This document shows, one piece after another, positions 33,327 through 41,400 of a DNA stretch of 64,000 nt. Source of the stretch: Niveispirillum sp943371025 (lineage in GTDB: Bacteria > Pseudomonadota > Alphaproteobacteria > Azospirillales > Azospirillaceae); assembly GCA_943371025.1 (NCBI GenBank), contig CALRTC020000018.1, forward strand, positions 60,754 to 124,753, written 5' to 3'. The notes beneath the pieces were generated by a model. The model worked only from the letters and a program-made list of their open reading frames with translations, had not been told where the DNA came from and did not search any database. Position numbers and translations under genes: made by a program. Within the stretch, counting starts at the first letter, position 1. Every line of letters starts with the position of its first letter.

Positions 33327-33688
33327 GTCTCTGTCCGGTGTTATTGGCACCCGCTGGAAAGCCGGGTGCGGTCAATGGATTGATAGGGAACCAATTTTAT
33401 GCCGAGCGGCAGAAACTGGCTCCCGTTAAATGTCGTTGGCAGCCATCTGGTCAAGCCCGACTAACGACATGCGTCTTTCGGTCCAGCCTGCTCACACTTG
33501 AGCAACTAGACGGACGGGGCCAAACCTCCAACCCCCCAATTGTTACGCGATGGTAACCGACCGCGATAGGGGACAAACTTTTACAATTGCATGGAAATCC
33601 CCATGCAAATGACCGCGGTACGGCGGTCGCGCAGCGGAACCTTTGCGAGGGAGCGACCTTTGCGGGGGAGCGGGGGTGGGATGCGGAA
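33327..33688. other. 362-base gap without a gene
   Basis: No convincing open frame or RNA gene is visible. It probably contains the promoter of the RND adaptor gene on the minus strand. A small hairpin TTGCATGG/CCATGCAA (33587-33608, six-base loop) stands out, followed by a purine-rich stretch ending GGGGGAGCGGGGG. A site for a regulator may be present, but no repressor gene is adjacent. Confidence 0.5.
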
Positions 33689-34012
33689 TCAGGCGGCGCT
33701 TTGCGCGCGGCGTTCCATCAGTTCACGCAGAAAGGCCCGGTCGATGGACGGATAGCGCGACGGCATCTCCCGTTCGATCCGGTCCATCAGGTCGGAAGCG
33801 GCCAAGGGACCGTTGGCTTCCTCATACAGCAGGAACCAGGCGGCGTAGGTGCGGCCCTGGATACGCTGATCGTCGCCATCCTTCATGTCCGGTAACACCC
33901 AATAGCCAAACCGACCGTCCGCCCGCTCACCCACGAAGGGCAGCTTGGTGACCGGCAGTCGCAGACCAGAGGTCCTGCGGGCAGCATCGTTGTTGGTGCG
34001 TGACGGTGGCAT
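33689..34012 (-). CDS. Hypothetical protein
   Basis: Protein of 107 residues from the ATG at 34012 (MPPSRTNND); an in-frame TTG at 34018 is the alternative. It has no signal peptide or membrane segment. The core is aromatic and charged (GRFGYWVLPDMKDGDDQRI), followed by a helical part with GRTYAAWFLLYEEANGPL and SDLMDRIEREMPSRYPSIDR. Base composition and codon use fit the chromosome. I do not recognise a family. There is no strong Shine-Dalgarno site, and the neighbours are divergent or unrelated. Confidence 0.6.
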   Translation of the reverse strand: MPPSRTNNDAARRTSGLRLPVTKLPFVGERADGRFGYWVLPDMKDGDDQRIQGRTYAAWFLLYEEANGPLAASDLMDRIEREMPSRYPSIDRAFLRELMERRAQSAA

Positions 34013-34133
34013 GGTCAATCGGCGGCGTCGGACAGGTTGAAGTTTAAGGGTGGAGGCGATCTGTGTTAAACTGCCATTTACAAGTAATCGATAACTTGTC
34101 GATCAATAACTACTATATACTGTGCGAGTCGGG

Positions 34134-35099
34134 ATGCAATCCCCCAGGAAGCTAAGGCAAACCCGCGTTATTGTCGAACCTCCAGAAGGATATGACCGAA
34201 GGGTCGGGGCAGGGCGTCGCGCACTGCTTAAAGCCATAGGGGTGGGCCTTGGGCTGGCCGCGCTGCCGATGCGCGGCGGCCTTGCGCGGATCATTTCCGG
34301 TCTGGTCACGGATTACGCGTTGCCGGCCGCCGACATGGTTGGCTATGCGGCGGCATTCGCGGCTTTCCATGAACGGGAGGCGGTGGCGGGCGACTGGCGC
34401 CGTCCGGACCTGCCGCTGCCTGTGATGGAAACGGCCTGCCTGGAGGCAACGGGTGCAGAACGGCTGGCCGCCGGGGCCGGTACCCTGCTGGTCGATGACG
34501 GCTTGCGCTGGATTGCGCGCTATTATGCCGCACAGCTGGCGATGGGCATGGTTCTGGAACATCAGGATGCGGGGGGGCGGCATGCGGCCGACCGGGTCGG
34601 CATCCTGCACCGGCGTCTGGTGGGGGCATGCGCCGAAAACCTGTACGCCAACAACCTGTTTGATGACGGCCGCCCCGCAGCGGCGGGCCGGCTGGCACTG
34701 GACAATCTGATGCAGTCGCAGGGGCATCGGCGCAACCTGCTGGACCCGCGCTGGACCCATGCCGGGTACGGGGCTGCCCAGGGGCCGGATGGCGTGGTTG
34801 TGGTGCAACTGTTCACCGAGCAGGTGGCCCTGCTGGCCGACGATCTGCCCCTGGTGGCGACGGCCGCCGCCGTGCCGCCGGGGGCCCTGCGCCCGCAAAG
34901 CGGCGGGTTCGAGGGGGTGGCCTTCGTCCCGCTGGACCGGCAGCCGCAGGCCCGCGATTTCCAGCGGGCGGACAGGATCAAGCTGCCGGCGGCGCCCGGC
35001 CGCTATCGCAGCTTCTTTGCACAGTCCCAGCCCGGGACGGGGACCACTGCGCGCTACACCATCCATCCAGGACCGATGCTGCTGGTGCAACCCGCCTGA
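34134..35099 (+). CDS. Tat-exported CAP-domain (SCP/PR-1-like) protein
   Basis: Protein of 321 residues from the ATG at 34134; a GTG at 34122 is possible. A twin-arginine-type signal is visible (GAGRRALLKAIGVGLGLAAL), so it should be exported folded. The mature part fits the CAP superfamily: an early helix, GMVLEHQD, then VGACAENLYAN, in which CAENL replaces the usual GENL, and SQGHRRNLLDPRWTHAGYG, in which the G-H-R and W/GYG signature lies. The C-terminal 90 residues are an added beta-rich region. Bacterial CAP proteins are secreted or cell-wall-linked with diverse or unknown activities. The upstream sequence is AT-richer (34030-34133), with ACTTGTCGATCAATAACTAC. Confidence 0.8.
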   Translation: MQSPRKLRQTRVIVEPPEGYDRRVGAGRRALLKAIGVGLGLAALPMRGGLARIISGLVTDYALPAADMVGYAAAFAAFHEREAVAGDWRRPDLPLPVMETACLEATGAERLAAGAGTLLVDDGLRWIARYYAAQLAMGMVLEHQDAGGRHAADRVGILHRRLVGACAENLYANNLFDDGRPAAAGRLALDNLMQSQGHRRNLLDPRWTHAGYGAAQGPDGVVVVQLFTEQVALLADDLPLVATAAAVPPGALRPQSGGFEGVAFVPLDRQPQARDFQRADRIKLPAAPGRYRSFFAQSQPGTGTTARYTIHPGPMLLVQPA

Positions 35100-35118
35100 A
35101 GGGGTGTGGCATCAGGGC

Positions 35119-35241
35119 GCCGGATGGCGGCGCCCGGCGCCTGAGGGATGGTACGAGCCAGGCCGGCGACCGCCGGCCCGCGCACGCGTGTGCGCGCAAG
35201 CCAAGCCGCCGGATGGCGGCGCCCGGCGCCTGAGGGATGGT
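35119..35241. repeat. REP-like cluster: 34-bp direct repeat with palindromic spacer
   Basis: A 34-base unit (starting GCCGGATGGCGGCGCC and ending CTGAGGGATGGT) occurs twice without mismatch, at 35119-35152 and 35208-35241. The 55-base spacer contains the palindrome GCCGGCGACCGCCGGC (35161-35176) and an alternating CGCGCACGCGTGTGCGCGC run. The unit extends on the left of copy 2 to AGCCAAGCCGCC, which is shared in reverse complement with 55461-55487 and, less well, with 2723-2753. The cluster lies in a convergent gap between the CAP gene and the zf-CHCC gene. Confidence 0.75.
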
Positions 35242-35253
35242 GAAAAGCCGAAA

Positions 35254-35448
35254 TCAGTGCCCGTGACCGCCGCCGGCTGCCTTGCCCTCTTCGGTCTGGA
35301 TATAGCGGCGACCGCAATAGGGGCAGTCCACCTGGCCCGCCGGGGCCAGGGTCAGGAAGACGCGCGGATGACCCAGGGCCCCGCCGCCGCCATCGCAGCC
35401 GACGGTGTCTTCGTCGATATAGATGGTCTCATGCGGCTGCATCGTCAT
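35254..35448 (-). CDS. Small zinc-finger (zf-CHCC, NDUFS6-like) protein
   Basis: Protein of 64 residues with the four zinc ligands C-x8-H-x14-C-x2-C: VGCDGGGGALGHPRVF and VDCPYCGRRYI. This is the zf-CHCC family that includes the mitochondrial complex I accessory subunit NDUFS6; alphaproteobacterial members are short proteins of this kind, probably attached to the NADH:quinone oxidoreductase. The ATG at 35448 is preceded by AAGGA; a second ATG at 35442 is possible. The C-terminus (KAAGGGHGH) is glycine/histidine-rich. No complex I genes lie nearby. Confidence 0.85.
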   Translation of the reverse strand: MTMQPHETIYIDEDTVGCDGGGGALGHPRVFLTLAPAGQVDCPYCGRRYIQTEEGKAAGGGHGH

Positions 35449-35648
35449 TGTTCCTTGAAGGCGATCGAAAAGGGTCCGTCTTGCGGTGCGGCGCATCATA
35501 CCCTGGCGGACTTTTTGTGCAAGACCGCGGGCGCCATCACAGCGCGCACTCCGGACCTTCGCTAAAATTGACCCGCCGTCGCACCCGGTGTACGCCAATC
35601 CCATGTACCGGCCACGGCGCCGCCGTCCTTTTCGGGAAGAAAGAACCC

Positions 35649-36629
35649 ATGCCCGACAGTCTCAGCCCCGCCCACGCCATTGCCGCCAGCGTCCCGGCGG
35701 CGGCCATCGAAATCCAGGACCTGCGCAAGACCTATCGCGGGACGCCCAAATCCCCGCCGAAGGAAGCGCTGAAGGGCATTTCGCTGACCATTCCGCGCGG
35801 TTCGATCTATGGCCTGCTGGGCCCCAATGGTGCCGGCAAAAGCACCACCATCAACATCCTGGCCGGTCTGGTGAATAAGACCAGCGGCAAGGCGTCGATC
35901 TGGGGCATCGATATCGATGAACATCCCCGTTCCGCCCGGGCCGCGATCGGCGTCGTGCCGCAGGAACTGAACCTGGACCCGTTCTTCACCCCGCGGGAGA
36001 TCCTGGACCTCCAGGCCGGCCTCTATGGCGTGCCCAAGGCGCAGCGCCAGACCGACGCCCTGCTGGAAGCCGTGGGCCTGAAGGACAAGGCCAATGCCTA
36101 TGCCCGCACCCTGTCGGGCGGCATGCGCCGCCGCCTGATGGTGGCCAAGGCCATGGTGCATGCCCCGCCCGTGCTGGTTCTGGACGAGCCGACGGCCGGC
36201 GTGGACGTGGAACTGCGCCAGAGCCTGTGGGCCCATGTGCGGGAATTGAACAAGGCCGGCACCACCATCGTGCTGACCACGCATTATCTGGAAGAAGCGC
36301 AGGAGCTTTGTGACACCATCGCCATTGTCAATCACGGCCAGGTGGTGGCCTGCGAATCGACGGAAAACCTGCTGGGCCGCCTGGACAGCAAGGAGATGGT
36401 GGTGACGCTGGATGCCGATCTGGCGGTCCTGCCGCCGGCCTTCTCGGGGCTCGATGCCACCCTGGACGGGCCGCGCCGCCTGACCATTCATTACAAGCCC
36501 AGCCAGACCCGTGTGGCCGACCTGCTGGGTGCCATGGCCACGGCCGGGCTGGCGGTCAAGGATCTGTCCATGGTGGAAAGCAATCTGGAGGATGTGTTCC
36601 TGCAGCTGACCCGGACGCCGGCGGCCTGA
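35649..36629 (+). CDS. ABC transporter ATP-binding protein, ABC-2/drug-export type, without adjacent permease
   Basis: Cytoplasmic ATPase of 326 residues. Walker A is GPNGAGKST (about 58-66), the signature LSGGMRRR (about 157-164), and Walker B/D-loop LVLDEPTAGVD (about 177-187). The H-loop is TTHYLEEAQEL. The C-terminal about 90 residues form an extra domain seen in the DrrA/CcmA/NodI-like exporters that pair with an ABC-2 permease. No permease gene follows; the next gene, five bases downstream, is a deacetylase. The partner may be encoded elsewhere. The N-terminal first 20 residues are a variable extension, and the ATG at 35649 has GGAAGAAAG upstream. Confidence 0.92.
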   Translation: MPDSLSPAHAIAASVPAAAIEIQDLRKTYRGTPKSPPKEALKGISLTIPRGSIYGLLGPNGAGKSTTINILAGLVNKTSGKASIWGIDIDEHPRSARAAIGVVPQELNLDPFFTPREILDLQAGLYGVPKAQRQTDALLEAVGLKDKANAYARTLSGGMRRRLMVAKAMVHAPPVLVLDEPTAGVDVELRQSLWAHVRELNKAGTTIVLTTHYLEEAQELCDTIAIVNHGQVVACESTENLLGRLDSKEMVVTLDADLAVLPPAFSGLDATLDGPRRLTIHYKPSQTRVADLLGAMATAGLAVKDLSMVESNLEDVFLQLTRTPAA

Positions 36630-36633
36630 TCCC

Positions 36634-37500
36634 ATGGCGGTTACGCATGCCGTCACGGTCATTGCCGATGATTATGCCCTGTCGGCGGGCGTGACGGCCG
36701 GCATTCTTGCCTTGGGCCGTGACGGGCGGCTGTCCGGTACCGGCGCCATGGTGCCCAGTCCGCGCTGGCCGGAGGATGCGCGGCCCCTGCGTGACATGCC
36801 GGCCGGGTTCCAGACCGGGCTGCATCTGACCCTGACCGGGGCGCTGTCACCCCTGGGGCCGATGCCGCTTCTCTGCCCCACAGGGCGGCTGCCCGGCGTT
36901 GGCCGGTGGCTGGCCCTGTCGCATGCCGGCTGCCTGCGGGCCTCGGCCGTGCGGGCCGAACTGGCGGCGGAGATCGACCGGCAGCTGGATGCGTTCGAAA
37001 CAGCGATGGGACGGCCACCGCATTTTGTCGACGGGCATCAGCATGTGCATCTGCTGCCCGGCATCCGGCCCCTGGTCCTGGCGGCGCTGCAAAGGCGCCA
37101 TGCCGGGGGGGGCGTCTGGCTGCGCGACTGCTATGAGGCGCCGTCACGGGTGCTGGCGCGCGGGGTGGCCACGGGCAAGGCCCTGTTCATCACGGCCCTG
37201 GCCCGCGGTCTGGCCCAGGATGCGGCGCGTCACGGTGTCGTGACGAATCGGGGATTCACCGGCATCTACGATTTCAAGGCGCCCTTTTCCGCCCTGGTGC
37301 CGCGTTTCCTGTCGGGCATGGGGGCGGCCGCGGTGATGATGGTTCATCCGGCCCTGCCCGATGATGAACTGGCGGCACTGGATCCCGTGGTCGCCGCACG
37401 GCAGGCCGAGATGTCCTATCTTTCAGGTCCGGCGTGGCCGGCCGCCCTGACACGGGCTGACAAAAGTATCTCGAATGGGGCTGCCATCCCTTTCGGTTAG
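36634..37500 (+). CDS. Carbohydrate deacetylase, YdjC/ChbG/HpnK family
   Basis: Metal-dependent deacetylase of 288 residues. The first metal site is IADDYALS (10-17), with histidines in TGLHLTLTG (about 61-69) and the second cluster HFVDGHQHVHLLPG (about 129-142). These match ChbG (chito-oligosaccharide deacetylase) and HpnK, a hopanoid-cluster member; I cannot choose between them, since no hopanoid or chitin gene lies nearby. It begins 5 bases after the ABC ATPase gene, so the two are probably co-transcribed, which hints at export of a modified glycolipid or polysaccharide. That is inference. Confidence 0.88.
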   Translation: MAVTHAVTVIADDYALSAGVTAGILALGRDGRLSGTGAMVPSPRWPEDARPLRDMPAGFQTGLHLTLTGALSPLGPMPLLCPTGRLPGVGRWLALSHAGCLRASAVRAELAAEIDRQLDAFETAMGRPPHFVDGHQHVHLLPGIRPLVLAALQRRHAGGGVWLRDCYEAPSRVLARGVATGKALFITALARGLAQDAARHGVVTNRGFTGIYDFKAPFSALVPRFLSGMGAAAVMMVHPALPDDELAALDPVVAARQAEMSYLSGPAWPAALTRADKSISNGAAIPFG

Positions 37501-37606
37501 GTTGTGGCGTGGGACAAACGCCAGATGCGATGTTATAATCCCAAGGACCGCCGGCCCGGGGCAGCCGGTCGATCCGCCGGAAAGCGCGTTACACGGAATT
37601 GCCGCA

Positions 37607-38143
37607 TTGGAAATCAACACCGTCCTCTTCGTTATCGCTCTGCTATGCGCAATCGGTGCTGTCAGCATCGCTCTGGTGCGCCAGGTGCTTTATTACTCGC
37701 GCCGCGCCCATATTGGCCGGGTCATGGAAAGCAACCGTGAACTGGCGCGCAAGCAGGAGGAGCTGACCAAGGCCTATCGCGACAATCAGGAGGCCGTGCG
37801 TCACAATGAGGTGGAGCGCAAAGCCGCGGCCACGCAGTTGGCCGAGGCGCAGCGCCGGGTGAAGGCGGCACGGGACGAGAATTACATGATCGTGCATGAA
37901 TTGGGGGAGCCGGCCGGGTCGCGCCGCCTGTTCGTGGTGCAGATGTCGCTGGGCAGCACCCTGACCTTCAACCAGAACACCATCAAGGACAGCAAGTTCC
38001 GCAATGTCCGTCATGCGGTTGAGGTGTGGGCAGAAAATGCCGACGATGCGCTGCGCATGGTGCGGAGCAGCTTCCCGCCCGATGGCGGCTTCAACCTGTC
38101 CAAGGCCCTGCCCGCCGCGCAGGCGGCCATGGCTGCGGAGTAA
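37607..38143 (+). CDS. Membrane-anchored coiled-coil protein, unknown function (gene 1 of pair)
   Basis: Protein of 178 residues if translation starts at the TTG at 37607 (MEINTVLFVIALLCAIGAVS); the open frame continues upstream to an ATG at 37475 that overlaps the previous gene. One membrane helix (about 4-25) is followed by a basic patch (YYSRRAHIGR) and a long charged coiled coil (about 45-105, ESNRELARKQEELTKAYRDN and on). The C-terminal domain (VHELGEPAGSRRLFVVQMSL and beyond) is globular. The next gene has the same plan, helix then coiled coil then a small globular domain, which suggests a paired complex. No family is recognised. Confidence 0.7.
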   Translation: MEINTVLFVIALLCAIGAVSIALVRQVLYYSRRAHIGRVMESNRELARKQEELTKAYRDNQEAVRHNEVERKAAATQLAEAQRRVKAARDENYMIVHELGEPAGSRRLFVVQMSLGSTLTFNQNTIKDSKFRNVRHAVEVWAENADDALRMVRSSFPPDGGFNLSKALPAAQAAMAAE

Positions 38144-38148
38144 CGGGC

Positions 38149-38670
38149 ATGCTGACCCAGGTCGCCTTCATCCTGCTGATGCTGGTTTCCATCGCCTATG
38201 CGGCCGCCGTCATGCGCAAGATCGAAAGCGATGTCGGTCAGTACCAGCGTGACCTGCGCGCCGTGGAGGATGACCACCATCGGCTGGACGTGGCCTGCAA
38301 CACGCTGCGCAGCCTGAATGGCCAGGTGGAAGAGGAACTGGCCAGGGGCAAGGCCGATCTGGCGCAGCTTCAGGATGCCAAGGCCCAGGTCGATGCCGAA
38401 CTGGCCGCCTTGGCGGAGGCGCCCAAGCAGCGCCTGTTCATGCTGGACCGTGCCACGCTGGGCCATGGCAAGCTGTGGGAAGTGACGGTCACCAATACCG
38501 CCGGGCCTGGGGCAGGTCTGCCTGAAGATACCGCCATGGAATGGGCCAGCGGTCGGGTCTATATTGTACCGGGAACCACTGACCGGGATGCGAAGATGCG
38601 CGCCGAACCGCGCTTCCTGCCCTCCATGGGCTTCCGCATCATGAAGGTGGAAAGGTTCCGTCGCGCCTGA
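38149..38670 (+). CDS. Membrane-anchored coiled-coil protein, unknown function (gene 2 of pair)
   Basis: Protein of 173 residues from the ATG at 38149, 5 bases after the preceding stop codon. The N-terminal MLTQVAFILLMLVSIAYAAAV is a single membrane helix or uncleaved signal. A coiled coil follows (about 24-98, IESDVGQYQRDLRAVEDD then LNGQVEEELARGKADLAQLQ). A small C-terminal domain has RLFMLDRATLGHGKLWEVTV and ends in GFRIMKVERFRRA. The arrangement parallels gene 1. I do not recognise a family. Confidence 0.72.
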   Translation: MLTQVAFILLMLVSIAYAAAVMRKIESDVGQYQRDLRAVEDDHHRLDVACNTLRSLNGQVEEELARGKADLAQLQDAKAQVDAELAALAEAPKQRLFMLDRATLGHGKLWEVTVTNTAGPGAGLPEDTAMEWASGRVYIVPGTTDRDAKMRAEPRFLPSMGFRIMKVERFRRA

Positions 38671-38729
38671 GACCGGAGCGGGCTGCTGCCTGACCGGCCC
38701 CGGTCGCCCGCGACAGGGGAGGTTGCGTG

Positions 38730-40193
38730 ATGAACGACGCCATCATCGAATTCCCTTCCGGTCAGGTCCGGCAGCGCACGGCCATGGCCGCGGATCAGCA
38801 GCTGGCCGGTGCCTTCGCGAAGCTGCAGGTGGCCTGGCAGCATGATGGTGGTCTGTCGGTGGGCCGGCGGGCCGGTGCCCTGCATGATCTGGCCAAGGCC
38901 CTGCTGAAAAATGAGTCCGCGCTGGTCGATGCCGTGTCGGCGGATTTCGGCCACCGCTCCCCGCATGAAACCCGCATGGCGGACATCCATGCCAGCCTGT
39001 CGGCCATCCGCCACACGGCCCGGCATTTCCGCCGCTGGATGCGCAGCCGGTCCGTGCCCGTGGCGGCCAGCTTCCTGCCCGGACGCGCTGCCGTTGACTG
39101 GGTTCCGCGTGGGGTCGTGGGGATCGTCAGCCCCTGGAACTATCCTATCCACCTGTCGCTGGTGCCGTTGGCCGCCGCCGTTGCCGCCGGCAACCGCGTG
39201 CTGTTGAAGCCGTCGGAGATCACGCCCCGCACCTCCGCCCTGCTGGCGCGCCTGGTGGCAGAGGTGTTCGACCCGGGGGAGGTCGGTGTCGTCTGTGGCG
39301 GGTCGGAACTGGCCCAGGCCCTGTGCCACCTGCCGCTGGATCATCTGCTGTTCACCGGCTCCACCGGTGTCGGTCGGCAGGTCATGCGTGCGGCTGCCGA
39401 CAATCTGGTGCCGGTCACGCTTGAACTGGGGGGCAAATCGCCCTGTATCGTGGCGCCCGATTTCCCGCTGGAACTGGCGGCCCGGCGCATTGCGGCGGGC
39501 AAGCTGCTGAATGCCGGCCAGACCTGTGTGGCGCCTGACTATGTCCTGGTGCCCCGGGGGCGGGAACTGGGCTTCATCGACCATTTCGAACGGGCGACGG
39601 CCGCCCTGTACCCGACGCTGGAAGGCAATCCCGACTATACCGCCATCGTCAACGATCAGCATTACAACCGGCTTGTCGGACTGATCGAAGACGCCCGGCG
39701 GCGGGGCGCCCATGCCCGCATCATCAATCCGGCATCAGAGGCCTTGCCGGCCAATCGCCGTAAGCTGGCACCCACCCTTCTGTGGCATGTGCCGGACGGG
39801 GCCGCCGTGATGGCGCGGGAGATTTTCGGCCCCATCCTGCCTGTACTGACCTATGACCGGCTGGAGGATGCGGTGGCCCTGGTGAATGAGCGTCCGGCCC
39901 CGCTGGCCCTGTATCTGTTCACCAACAGCCGCGACGATCGGCGCCTGGTGCTGGACCACACACGGTCAGGCGGGGTGACGATCAATGACACACTGCTGCA
40001 TGCCGCCCAGGATGCCCTGCCTTTCGGGGGTGTCGGGGAAAGCGGCATGGGCGTCTATCATGGCGAGGCGGGCTTCCGTACCTTCAGCCATGCCCGCGGG
40101 CGGTTCATGCAGCGCCGTTTCAATCTGATGGGATTGGTGCGTCCGCCTTACGGACCCCGGCTGGACCGGATCCTGCGCTGGTTGCTTCGCTGA
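38730..40193 (+). CDS. Aldehyde dehydrogenase, coniferyl-aldehyde type
   Basis: NAD(P)-dependent dehydrogenase of 487 residues. The catalytic cysteine is C266 (NAGQTCVAPDYV) and the general base E232 (LELGGKSP). The cofactor motif GSTGVGRQV lies at about 211-219 and an N-terminal SPWNYPIHLSL at about 132-142. The N-terminal domain and the short C-terminal tail (NLMGLVRPPYGP) resemble coniferyl aldehyde dehydrogenases and fatty aldehyde dehydrogenases. The ATG at 38730 has GGAGG seven bases upstream; a GTG at 38727 is also in frame. It stands 59 bases after the coiled-coil gene. The substrate class is by homology only. Confidence 0.88.
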   Translation: MNDAIIEFPSGQVRQRTAMAADQQLAGAFAKLQVAWQHDGGLSVGRRAGALHDLAKALLKNESALVDAVSADFGHRSPHETRMADIHASLSAIRHTARHFRRWMRSRSVPVAASFLPGRAAVDWVPRGVVGIVSPWNYPIHLSLVPLAAAVAAGNRVLLKPSEITPRTSALLARLVAEVFDPGEVGVVCGGSELAQALCHLPLDHLLFTGSTGVGRQVMRAAADNLVPVTLELGGKSPCIVAPDFPLELAARRIAAGKLLNAGQTCVAPDYVLVPRGRELGFIDHFERATAALYPTLEGNPDYTAIVNDQHYNRLVGLIEDARRRGAHARIINPASEALPANRRKLAPTLLWHVPDGAAVMAREIFGPILPVLTYDRLEDAVALVNERPAPLALYLFTNSRDDRRLVLDHTRSGGVTINDTLLHAAQDALPFGGVGESGMGVYHGEAGFRTFSHARGRFMQRRFNLMGLVRPPYGPRLDRILRWLLR

Positions 40194-40249
40194 CCATACC
40201 AACCTTTGGCGTGGTTTCCCCCGCTGCCGCTTTCGGTTAAGCAGGGGGT

Positions 40250-41029
40250 ATGGATATTTGCGCCCCCTCTCTGCTGGGTCCTGACGATCCGGCCCCCGTC
40301 CGCATCCTCAATCCGGACAGCGCCGCGTCGCTGCTGCTGGTCTGCGACCATGCCGGTCAGGCTGTGCCCGCCGCCCTGCACGGAATGGGTGTCCCGTCCG
40401 AGGAAATGGATCGCCATATCGGGTGGGATATCGGTGCGGCCGCCGTCACCGAAGGCCTGGCGCGGCGGCTGGCCGCCTGCGCCGTGCTGACGGTCTATTC
40501 CCGCCTGGTGGTGGATTGCAACCGCTGGCCCGACAGCCCGACCCTGATGCCGCCGATCAGCGACGGCACGCCCGTGCCGGCCAATCTGGACCTGACAGAG
40601 ACGGCGCGACGGCTGCGGCTGGAGGCCCTGTACCAGCCCTATCATGATGCGATCGCCGGGGAGCGGGCCCGTATTGCCGCCCGCGGACAGGTGCCCGTCC
40701 TGATCTCCATCCACAGCTTCACGCCGCAGATGAACGGGTTCCGCCGGCCCTGGCATGTCGGCGTGCTGTGGAACCGCGACGGGCGCATGGCCCTGCCCAT
40801 GCTGGATGCGCTGCGGGGCGAGGGCGACCTGATCGTTGGGGACAATGAACCCTACAGCGCCCGCACCGGCACTGATTTCACCATCGTCCACCATGGTGAA
40901 CAGGCGAACCTGCCTGTGCTGATGCTGGAAATCCGCCAGGACCTGATCGCCGATGCGGCCGGCGCCGATGCCTGGGCCGATCGGCTGGCCCGTCTTCTGC
41001 CCGGCATCGTCAGACAGGCCATGGGCTGA
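40250..41029 (+). CDS. N-formylglutamate amidohydrolase family protein
   Basis: Zinc-dependent amidohydrolase family (FGase) of 259 residues. Conserved segments are LLLVCDHAGQAVPAAL (about 28-43), HIGWDIGAAAV, SRLVVDCNRWPDSPTLMP, ISIHSFTPQM and LPVLMLEIRQDLI. The family member HutG deformylates N-formylglutamate in histidine degradation, but no other hut gene is present, so the substrate is uncertain. The ATG at 40250 is preceded by AAGCAGGGGGT. It lies 56 bases after the aldehyde dehydrogenase gene on the same strand. Confidence 0.85.
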   Translation: MDICAPSLLGPDDPAPVRILNPDSAASLLLVCDHAGQAVPAALHGMGVPSEEMDRHIGWDIGAAAVTEGLARRLAACAVLTVYSRLVVDCNRWPDSPTLMPPISDGTPVPANLDLTETARRLRLEALYQPYHDAIAGERARIAARGQVPVLISIHSFTPQMNGFRRPWHVGVLWNRDGRMALPMLDALRGEGDLIVGDNEPYSARTGTDFTIVHHGEQANLPVLMLEIRQDLIADAAGADAWADRLARLLPGIVRQAMG

Positions 41030-41206
41030 TCAGCGCGTGGCCGCGGCCTCTTCCAGCAGCGCGCGGATATCCAGCGACTGCAGGGCGGCAAGGGCTGCCG
41101 ACAATTCGTCGGCGCAGCGATGAAGTTGCTGGGCGTGGTGGCTCAGGTTGGCAGCGTGCGTGGCCAGATGACCATGGGGCAGGCGGGTGCGCATATCGAT
41201 GACCAT
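41030..41206 (-). CDS. Short helical hypothetical protein
   Basis: Protein of 58 residues if the ATG at 41206 is used; it has a good GGAGAAG site about 5 bases upstream. ATGs at 41218 and 41302 are alternatives but lack such a site. The sequence is histidine- and alanine-rich and helical (HAANLSHHAQQLHRCADEL, then SLDIRALLEEAAATR). No family is recognised. It ends just at the FGase stop codon on the other strand, so the two genes are tail to tail. Confidence 0.5.
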   Translation of the reverse strand: MVIDMRTRLPHGHLATHAANLSHHAQQLHRCADELSAALAALQSLDIRALLEEAAATR

Positions 41207-41400
41207 GGGCTTCTCCATGTGCAAGTGATGACGATACTTCAGGATAGGTAGTCTGCTCTTGATTTCGATCATGCATGGTTCTGAAATAGTCACAAGCTGC
41301 AAAGATAATCGTTTTTTCTACTAAAATTTTATCGAAATTCCATTTGAGCAACCGGCGTCCTTGCCCATATGTGGGGTGATTGCCGACCACGGAGCCCTTC

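Noticed and set aside
35119..35241. Possible CRISPR array (34-bp repeat, 55-bp spacer)
   Set aside because: Only two repeats, the repeat itself is palindromic and GC-rich with relatives elsewhere in the window, and no cas gene is present. It is a REP-like element.
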